NCBI GenBank assembly: GCA_946479055.1
Contig: CAMLEX010000259.1
Location: 1 to 7,017 of the forward strand
Direction: 5' to 3'
Length of the DNA stretch: 7,017 bases
From: an uncultured Bacteroidota bacterium
Lineage (GTDB): Bacteria > Bacteroidota > Bacteroidia > Chitinophagales > Chitinophagaceae
Shown here: positions 1-5,214 of the stretch, one piece after another
Position numbering within the stretch: the stretch's first letter is position 1
Layout: each line of letters begins with the position of its first letter
Made by a program: the position numbers and the translations under genes
The notes under the pieces: model-generated
The model's input: only the letters and a program-made list of their open reading frames with translations
Database searches by the model: none
What the model was told of the DNA's origin: nothing

Positions 1-610
1 AGGTGACGTGCAATGGATGACTGCTGCATCAGGCCTGTTGCATAAAGAATATCATGAGCAGGAATTCAGCCGGCAAGGCGGTTTATTTCAAATGGTACAA
101 TTATGGGTAAACCTCCCGGCAAAATATAAAATGAGCCCTCCAAAATACCAGGAGATCACGAACAGTATGATGGGCAGGTATGAGCTGGGTGATAATAAAG
201 GCTTTGTTGAAGTAATTGCCGGTAAATTTCATCCGGAAGGATCGGCGCAAGTTGTAATAGGTCCTGCTTCAACTTTTACATCGATGCATGTTTACAATGC
301 ACGGCTAAAAAAAGATGCAAATCTTGAACTGAGTTTTCCGGCGAATTACAATACAGGTTTACTGGTTGTGGAAGGAAGTGCGACGATCAATGATACCGCT
401 GTACCCACTGATCATTTTGTACTTTTCAGGAATGATGGCGAAAAAATTGATATCACAGTTGGTGAAGATGCGGTATTATTGGTACTCTCCGGTGAACCGA
501 TCAATGAACCTATCGCACAGTATGGTCCTTTCCTGATGAATAAGTGGGAAGAACTTGAACAGGCTATTGCAGATGTAAGTGCTGGTAAGTTTGGGGTGCT
601 GGAAGAATAA
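1..610 (+). CDS. Pirin family protein, C-terminal part (5' end outside window)
   Basis: The reading frame is open from base 2 to the TAA at 608-610, and the visible 202 residues begin inside a conserved pirin motif (GDVQWMTAASGLLHKEYHE). The GTG at position 8 is therefore an internal valine codon and not a start. Pirins are bicupin proteins with a metal site (usually Fe) in the N-terminal cupin. His14 and Glu16 of the visible part match the third and fourth metal ligands of the family. The first two (the HPHRG-type motif) would lie upstream. The phrase QMVQLWVNLP closes the first cupin. A pirin C-terminal cupin follows at about visible residues 90-195 and ends with the typical YGPFLMN segment and an acidic helix. 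From the usual length of about 290 residues, some 85-90 residues are missing. Known roles in the family include transcriptional co-regulation and quercetin dioxygenase activity. Which applies here cannot be told. It converges on the NTF2-like gene. Confidence 0.93.
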   Translation, partial: GDVQWMTAASGLLHKEYHEQEFSRQGGLFQMVQLWVNLPAKYKMSPPKYQEITNSMMGRYELGDNKGFVEVIAGKFHPEGSAQVVIGPASTFTSMHVYNARLKKDANLELSFPANYNTGLLVVEGSATINDTAVPTDHFVLFRNDGEKIDITVGEDAVLLVLSGEPINEPIAQYGPFLMNKWEELEQAIADVSAGKFGVLEE

Positions 611-613
611 GTA

Positions 614-667
614 GTGAGTGGTCAATGGTGAATGTGAGCAACATCCATTTCACTATTGACCACTTAT
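614..667. terminator. Long inverted repeat between convergent genes; possible bidirectional terminator
   Basis: Bases 617-632 pair with 649-664 as a 16-bp stem. The one imperfection is a G-T wobble at 627/654, and the loop is 16 bases. Pairing extends weakly to 614/667 through wobble pairs. It starts four bases after the pirin stop and lies between two convergent genes, which suits a transcription end. However, the loop is long and no clean T-run follows on either side, so it could instead be a dispersed intergenic repeat palindrome. Seen directly: the pairing. Inferred: the terminator role. Confidence 0.5.
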
Positions 668-687
668 ATTATTATACATACCAAGAT

Positions 688-739
688 ATTATTCACTTTC
701 TCATTATTCACAATTCCCTAATCACTTCTCAATTCTTAC
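688..739. repeat. Degenerate ATTCAC/TTCTC short-word repeat tract
   Basis: This stretch is built of variants of the same short words: ATTCACTTTCTC, ATTATTCACAATTCCC, TAATCACTTCTC and AATTCTTAC. On the other strand these read as GTGAAT and TGAGAA-like words, which also make up the arms of the adjacent hairpin at 614-667. The tract runs over the stop codon of the minus-strand NTF2-like gene (729-731) and supplies its last few codons. No exact unit length can be set because the copies are diverged. Confidence 0.4.
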
Positions 740-1214
740 TGGCGTTTTTACTTTGCATATAGTAGGCAAGGTTTTTTCTTGCATTTTTTTGGATGCCTCT
801 TTTCATAAACCCAGTCCAGCCAAACAAAACACCTTTCCAACCCAATGCTTGTGCAGCCCAGGTACTCAGCCGGAAACCATCGCTATGTTCAATGATCTTT
901 CCATCTTTAAGCTTCATAAACGCTTTGACATTATTTACTACCTTATTACCTGTTTTGGAAAAAGTATATGAAGCTACCCAACTGCAGGTAGCATATTCCT
1001 CATCAATCAATTCAATATCAGAAAAACTCAGCGAAAAATCCCTGGCATTTTTGCAAAGCATTTCCCACATCGCTCTTACCTCCTCCCCTTTTAATAAAAG
1101 AAAAACAGGATCACTGAAAATTATATCATCACTATAGCATTGTTGCATGGCTTTATAATCCAACTGTTGAAAAGCAATATAAAACCGTTCTATTGTTTGC
1201 TTATTATTATTCAT
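729..1214 (-). CDS. NTF2-like / SnoaL-like fold protein
   Basis: This 161-residue cytosolic protein has no signal peptide and starts at the ATG on 1214-1212. It has the layout of the NTF2-like superfamily: an N-terminal helix pair (about residues 5-28, IERFYIAFQQLDYKAMQQCY), then the DDIIFSDPVF segment that opens the cone-shaped barrel. Beta strands follow to about residue 115 (YATCSWVASYTFSKTG, VVNNVKAFMKLKDGKIIEHSDGF in two pieces). The tail after HSDGFRLSTWAAQALG, with its GWTGF segment and a basic end, is the form seen in stand-alone bacterial NTF2-family proteins. Members may be isomerases, hydrolases, dehydratases or non-catalytic binders, so no reaction can be assigned. No clear Shine-Dalgarno precedes the start, only an A/T run, as is usual in Bacteroidota. 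It is convergent with the pirin gene and divergent from the hexosaminidase gene. Other-frame ORFs inside it are shadows. Confidence 0.88.
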   Translation of the reverse strand: MNNNKQTIERFYIAFQQLDYKAMQQCYSDDIIFSDPVFLLLKGEEVRAMWEMLCKNARDFSLSFSDIELIDEEYATCSWVASYTFSKTGNKVVNNVKAFMKLKDGKIIEHSDGFRLSTWAAQALGWKGVLFGWTGFMKRGIQKNARKNLAYYMQSKNASKN

Positions 1215-1348
1215 AAAAAAAATCAGGCAGAAAATTGCTCAATGTCTAAATATAGAACTTCCCCAATTATTTAAAAGATAAACCTTGAAATTTATCATTG
1301 CCATTCAAAAGGATTAGTATTTCTCCTATACTATAAATTAAAACTGAG

Positions 1349-1358
1349 CAAACGTTTG
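1349..1358. promoter_or_regulatory. Perfect palindrome CAAACGTTTG, candidate LacI/PurR-type operator
   Basis: The ten bases are a perfect inverted repeat with a central CG, preceded by G (GCAAACGTTTG). Operators of the LacI/GalR family typically have a central CG in an AAACGTTT-like core, and the E. coli PurR site contains GCAAACGTTTGC. The site lies about 68 bases before the hexosaminidase ATG and 135 bases before the divergent NTF2-like ATG. A sugar-responsive LacI-type regulator of the glycosidase would make sense, but no regulator gene is in the window. A ten-base palindrome in AT-rich DNA can also arise by chance. Confidence 0.35.
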
Positions 1359-1369
1359 TCATAAAATTA

Positions 1370-1402
1370 TTGATCAGAACATTACACAAAGCCTTAAATT
1401 GG
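1370..1402 (+). promoter_or_regulatory. Weak candidate Bacteroidota-type promoter for the hexosaminidase gene
   Basis: The housekeeping promoters of Bacteroidota have a -7 box TAnnTTTG and a -33 box around TTTG/TTG. Bases 1395-1402 read TAAATTGG, one mismatch from the -7 consensus, and a TTG sits at 1370-1372, 22 bases earlier. Transcription would then start about 15-20 bases before the ATG at 1426, and the palindrome at 1349-1358 would lie just upstream of the -33 box. The match is weak and AT-rich DNA gives many near-matches. No better box was seen for either gene in the 1215-1425 intergenic region. Confidence 0.2.
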
Positions 1403-1425
1403 CACTCCTAAATAAAAGATTTAAT

Positions 1426-3789
1426 ATGAGGCTAACACTTGTTTTGATTAGTATGACTGTTTTTTCTGTCTGTATGCAGGCGCAGGAATTAAATATCATT
1501 CCACAACCCGTTTCGGTAAAGCATCCAAGGATCGCTGCTAAATTCAATATCAGTCCGGCTACACAAATTGTGATGGAAGGAAGCAATCTGCAACATGCTG
1601 CCAATTTCTTTAACGATTACCTGCAACAGTTTTACCTGTTCAAATTAAAAGTGGTTAAAAAAGCAACCGGCAACAATGTCATCCGGTTAAATTTTGAACG
1701 CCTCGACAAACCGGTTCCCGGCGCTTATCAAATGACTGTAGATAACAAAGGTGTATACATTGCCGGAGATAACGAGACGGGTGTGTTTTATGGCATTCAA
1801 ACATTGATTCAATTATTACCCGTGCCTGACGCAAGATTAAAAATGCGCCCCAATAAATTAGCGATCCCGTATGTATCTATTGAAGATGCACCAAAGTTTG
1901 CGTATCGCGGATTGCATTTGGATGTAGGCCGTCATTTTTTCCCGGTTTCTTTTATCAAAAGATATCTTGACTATATCGCCTATTATAAATTGAATACTTT
2001 TCATTGGCATCTGACTGAAGACCAGGGATGGCGGATAGAAATAAAAAAATATCCAAAACTCACTTCAGTTGGTGGCTGGAGGAATGGAACGATCATTGGC
2101 CGTTATCCAGGCACCGGTAGCGATAACACAAGATATGGTGGTTTTTATACTCAGCAGGAGATCAAAGACATTGTGAAATATGCAAAAGCAAAATTTATTG
2201 ATGTAATTCCTGAAATTGAAATGCCAGGCCATGGCAGCGCAGCTATTGCCGCTTATTCCTGGTTGAGTTGTTTTCCTGAAAAGCCAACAGCGATACCTGC
2301 GAATATGATCTCTAAAAAAAGTGTGGAAGAACAATCAAAGGGAAAAATAAAATTAGTACAGGAAACATGGGGTGTATTTGATGATGTGTTTTGTGCAGGC
2401 AATGATTCTACATTTCTTTTTTTACAAAATGTGATTGATGAAGTGATCACTTTGTTCCCTTCCAAATACTTTCATGTGGGTGGAGATGAATGCCCGAAAA
2501 CACATTGGAAAATATGTCCCCGCTGCCAGCAAAGGATGAAAGAGCATAATCTGAAAGACGAACATGAATTGCAGAGTTATTTTATACAACGCATAGAAAA
2601 ATACCTGAACAGTAAAGGAAAAACATTGATAGGCTGGGATGAAATATTAGAAGGCGGCTTAGCCCCAAAAGCTGTAGTGATGAGTTGGCGAGGTGAAGAA
2701 GGTGGTATTGCTGCTGCAAAACAAAAACATGAAGTTATCATGACACCTGGCAATCCTGTTTATTTTGATCATACACAAAGCCTGAATGAAGATTCAGTAA
2801 CTATTGGCGGTTATAACCCTATAGATAAAGTATATGCTTATGAGCCGATACCAAAAGAACTAAATGCAGAAGAAGGCAAATATGTATTGGGAGCACAGGC
2901 CAACGTATGGACTGAATACATGAAGAATAAAAGAAAAGTGGAATACATGGTGCTTCCACGGCTGGCTGCATTGAGTGAAGTACTATGGGGCAAGAAAGAG
3001 AACAGCAGCTGGGAAGATTTTGAAAAAAGATTACAGCCGCAATTTAAAAGATATGATTTGTGGAATGCAAATTATAGTAAGGCGTATTTTGATTTAAAAG
3101 CTACCGTATTGCCAACTGAAGATTACGATGGCGTTTTATGGAAATTAGAAAGCAAAAATGATAAATACAAGATTGGCTACGCAAACGTTGCCAATGATAG
3201 CCAGCTTGATACTTATACAAAACCTATTAAGATTAACAAGATAGGTCTTGGCTATATTGCGATTCTGCAAAATGAAAAAAAAGAAACCTTAAGCTATATT
3301 AAACAGCAATTTTTTATAAATAAAGCAACCGGCAAAAAAATAACGCTTACTAATGAGCCTTCTAAAAACTATCCCGGTGATGGCGCATTTACATTAGTGA
3401 ATGGAGTACAAAATGAAAAAGGCCTGGGTCGCAGCCGTGAAATTCTTGGCTGGAGCGGCGATGACCTGGAAGCCATTATTGATTTGGGAAAAAATGAAAC
3501 GATCAGCAACGCAGTTATTCATAGTCTAACCTCCGGCGGAAGTTGGGTATATCCTCCTGCCTATGCTGAGATATTTGTTTCCGCCGATGGACAAACATTT
3601 ACATCAATCAGTAAAAGAGAAAAATTTGAAAAGACTACCGGATCAAACGGAGTTATTAAGCTATCCTTTACTCCTGTTTCGACACGTTATATAAAAGTGC
3701 TTGTAAAAAACCAGGGAACGATTCCGGCTGATAAACCCGGAGCCGGGAATAAACCCTGGTTAATGGTAGATGAAATAGAAGTGAATTGA
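1426..3789 (+). CDS. Secreted beta-N-acetylhexosaminidase, GH20 family
   Basis: This exo-glycosidase (EC 3.2.1.52 type) removes terminal GlcNAc or GalNAc from chito-oligosaccharides or glycans. It has 787 residues from the ATG at 1426. That ATG is preferred over an in-frame TTG at 1399 because it puts a clean signal peptide at the N-terminus (cleavage probable after CMQA, residue 19). Domains: GH20b N-terminal domain about 22-145, with NIIPQP at its start; GH20 TIM barrel about 156-515; a linker/beta region to about 660; and a discoidin (F5/8 type C)-like module about 660-787. Key residues visible are Arg161, the HWHLTEDQGWR segment (193-203), the catalytic Asp354-Glu355 in HVGGDE, Trp404, Trp421, Tyr446 and Trp495, with Glu497. 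All expected residues for substrate-assisted catalysis are present. Cys282 and Cys323 flank a loop insertion and might form a disulfide. There is no Shine-Dalgarno and no T9SS-type C-terminal sorting domain, so a periplasmic site is likely. The gene stands alone and ends at a shared terminator. Confidence 0.96.
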   Translation: MRLTLVLISMTVFSVCMQAQELNIIPQPVSVKHPRIAAKFNISPATQIVMEGSNLQHAANFFNDYLQQFYLFKLKVVKKATGNNVIRLNFERLDKPVPGAYQMTVDNKGVYIAGDNETGVFYGIQTLIQLLPVPDARLKMRPNKLAIPYVSIEDAPKFAYRGLHLDVGRHFFPVSFIKRYLDYIAYYKLNTFHWHLTEDQGWRIEIKKYPKLTSVGGWRNGTIIGRYPGTGSDNTRYGGFYTQQEIKDIVKYAKAKFIDVIPEIEMPGHGSAAIAAYSWLSCFPEKPTAIPANMISKKSVEEQSKGKIKLVQETWGVFDDVFCAGNDSTFLFLQNVIDEVITLFPSKYFHVGGDECPKTHWKICPRCQQRMKEHNLKDEHELQSYFIQRIEKYLNSKGKTLIGWDEILEGGLAPKAVVMSWRGEEGGIAAAKQKHEVIMTPGNPVYFDHTQSLNEDSVTIGGYNPIDKVYAYEPIPKELNAEEGKYVLGAQANVWTEYMKNKRKVEYMVLPRLAALSEVLWGKKENSSWEDFEKRLQPQFKRYDLWNANYSKAYFDLKATVLPTEDYDGVLWKLESKNDKYKIGYANVANDSQLDTYTKPIKINKIGLGYIAILQNEKKETLSYIKQQFFINKATGKKITLTNEPSKNYPGDGAFTLVNGVQNEKGLGRSREILGWSGDDLEAIIDLGKNETISNAVIHSLTSGGSWVYPPAYAEIFVSADGQTFTSISKREKFEKTTGSNGVIKLSFTPVSTRYIKVLVKNQGTIPADKPGAGNKPWLMVDEIEVN

Positions 3790-3819
3790 TGAAAGTATAG
3801 AATCATCGTTCCCGTACAG

Positions 3820-3861
3820 ATAATAAAGATGCCACGGATCAGTTCGTGGCATCTTTATTAT
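3820..3861. terminator. Perfect 17-bp hairpin, bidirectional rho-independent terminator
   Basis: Bases 3820-3836 (ATAATAAAGATGCCACG) pair without mismatch with 3845-3861, leaving an eight-base loop (GATCAGTT). The lower stem is A/T-rich, so the T-rich side of the stem itself acts as the U-tract for each direction, with TTATTATTTT on the plus strand. It lies 31 bases after the hexosaminidase stop. Its right arm contains the stop codon of the convergent haloperoxidase-like gene (3858-3860 on the minus strand, in a TAATAA double stop). It therefore serves as the end of both transcripts. Confidence 0.88.
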
Positions 3862-5213
3862 TTTGCAGAAAGCCCGTTCAGCAATGATGAATTAATCAAT
3901 GGCGTTATACCAGCCTTTTTAATTTTTTCAACAATTTTTTCTCCCACTGCTTTTCCCTGTTGCTGACCATTAACAATAGCATCCCGGTAATGAATGCCGC
4001 CAAATAAGCGTGATATCGCGGCTTCATCGGCTGCTTGTCTGAACGATTGAAATGTTCTTGCAGGAATCTCAAACATATCTTCAGTATTATCGGTATAAGA
4101 AAACTTATCTCCCAGCATATAGCTAAGTACTTCAGCGGAAGCAGTAGAGATAACGCTATGTCCGCTGGTATATTCGGGAAATGGAGGTGTTTGCAAAATG
4201 GGCAGCCAGTTGATGTCAATATATTTATTAATGTATGTTTCAGGTCTTATACGATTGCTCCGGTATTTTTCATCCCAGCAACTAATAAAAGCATCCATGA
4301 TAGTTGCGGATAAGATAGTATGCAGTAACACTGAATGGTCAAAATCAAGTGCTGCTTTTTTTGCAACGATACTGGCAATATTCATCCAATGCCCTCCCGG
4401 ACTTATTTTTTTAAACCCAAGTGACATATGGCCGGAAGTACCTACTACAAAAGGATTGCAATCCCAAAATGATGCAATCTGCAATTGATCCGGTGTCGGT
4501 TTTTTGGAGATATCATATACCTCCTTTGCCATTTTATAGAAAATACTGCTGCTGTCTTTGCTGAAGGCAATGGGAGGTGTAGGAGGAAATTGGTTGCAGG
4601 AATCAATCAATATGGGTCGAATGGTTTTCCAGTTAGGTTCAACCGCTTCCATATAAGCTGGTGGCGTAGGATACCAATATCCTTCTCCTTTTAAAGGAGT
4701 GTAACGAAGTTTAGCGCTGAGCTTACCATAGCCATCTGCTTTGGCATAGGTTACTATTTCACCGGCAACAAGATTTGCGACAGCGATTGATTCATCAACG
4801 ATAGATTTGGGAATTTTACTTTTCCTCAGTTTTTGAAGAAATTCATCTTCCTGCTTCTGTAACATAAAACCCGAAGGCAACATTCGCTTACCTGTTTCAA
4901 GAATACAATATACCGCTGCTATTCGATAATCATATTGGGTTTTAACTGAATTTAATTCAACACCTGTATAGTTTTTCAAAAAGATTGAAAGAGCCGGAAT
5001 GGATTTATTGTTTTGCGCTGCAATCTCATAAGCTCCCAGCATGGCATAAGTATAAAAGCGACTGGCGGCAGCCGGGTTTACCACATCATGCATCATCACC
5101 ATTGATATTGAAAATACTGCAGGCTGCAAGTCAAGGTAACCGGGCATTGACTTTTTATTCTGGCCATTTACCGTATTGCAAAAGAATAATATAATGACTC
5201 CTACTCTTTTCAT
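3858..5213 (-). CDS. Vanadium-dependent haloperoxidase / PAP2-superfamily protein, exported
   Basis: The 451-residue protein has a short N-terminal signal peptide (KR, hydrophobic VGVIILFF, probable cleavage after VNG near residue 17), so it should act in the periplasm or envelope. The C-terminal half carries the vanadate/phosphate-binding signature of the vanadium chloroperoxidase and acid-phosphatase superfamily. This consists of K316-x6-R323-P324 in KYRSNRIRP, then S350-G351-H352 in EYTSGHS, then S401-R402-x5-H408 with Asp411 in SRLFGGIHYRD. By homology His408 would bind vanadium covalently, His352 would be the acid-base, and Lys316, Arg323 and Arg402 would hold the oxyanion. The usual proline of PSGH is threonine (Thr349). 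All chemically needed residues remain. Whether it oxidises halides or hydrolyses phosphate esters cannot be decided from sequence. Its ATG is one base after the stop of the upstream FG-GAP gene, showing an operon with coupled translation. It ends at the shared hairpin terminator. Confidence 0.93.
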   Translation of the reverse strand: MKRVGVIILFFCNTVNGQNKKSMPGYLDLQPAVFSISMVMMHDVVNPAAASRFYTYAMLGAYEIAAQNNKSIPALSIFLKNYTGVELNSVKTQYDYRIAAVYCILETGKRMLPSGFMLQKQEDEFLQKLRKSKIPKSIVDESIAVANLVAGEIVTYAKADGYGKLSAKLRYTPLKGEGYWYPTPPAYMEAVEPNWKTIRPILIDSCNQFPPTPPIAFSKDSSSIFYKMAKEVYDISKKPTPDQLQIASFWDCNPFVVGTSGHMSLGFKKISPGGHWMNIASIVAKKAALDFDHSVLLHTILSATIMDAFISCWDEKYRSNRIRPETYINKYIDINWLPILQTPPFPEYTSGHSVISTASAEVLSYMLGDKFSYTDNTEDMFEIPARTFQSFRQAADEAAISRLFGGIHYRDAIVNGQQQGKAVGEKIVEKIKKAGITPLINSSLLNGLSAK

Positions 5214-5214
5214 A

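Noticed and set aside
8..10. GTG as the start codon of the pirin gene
   Set aside because: The frame continues upstream to the window edge with Gly-Asp, which complete the conserved GDVQWMTA motif, so the true start lies outside the window.
753..1137. Plus-strand ORFs of 72 and 114 codons within the NTF2-like gene
   Set aside because: They overlap a well-supported minus-strand gene and show no recognisable motif or start signal.
1399..1401. TTG as the start codon of the hexosaminidase
   Set aside because: It would add nine residues before a good signal peptide. The ATG at 1426 gives a typical signal sequence.
1215..1425. A riboswitch or small RNA in the divergent intergenic region
   Set aside because: Apart from the ten-base palindrome, no long stem or terminator-like structure is visible; the region is simply AT-rich.
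1374..2465. Minus-strand ORFs opposite the 5' half of the hexosaminidase gene
   Set aside because: They are antisense to conserved GH20 coding sequence and have low-complexity, motif-free translations.
3905..4219. Minus-strand ORF of 104 codons in another frame of the haloperoxidase-like gene
   Set aside because: The overlapping frame carries all haloperoxidase motifs, so this is a shadow. The same holds for the plus-strand ORFs at 4035-4694 and 4985-5194.
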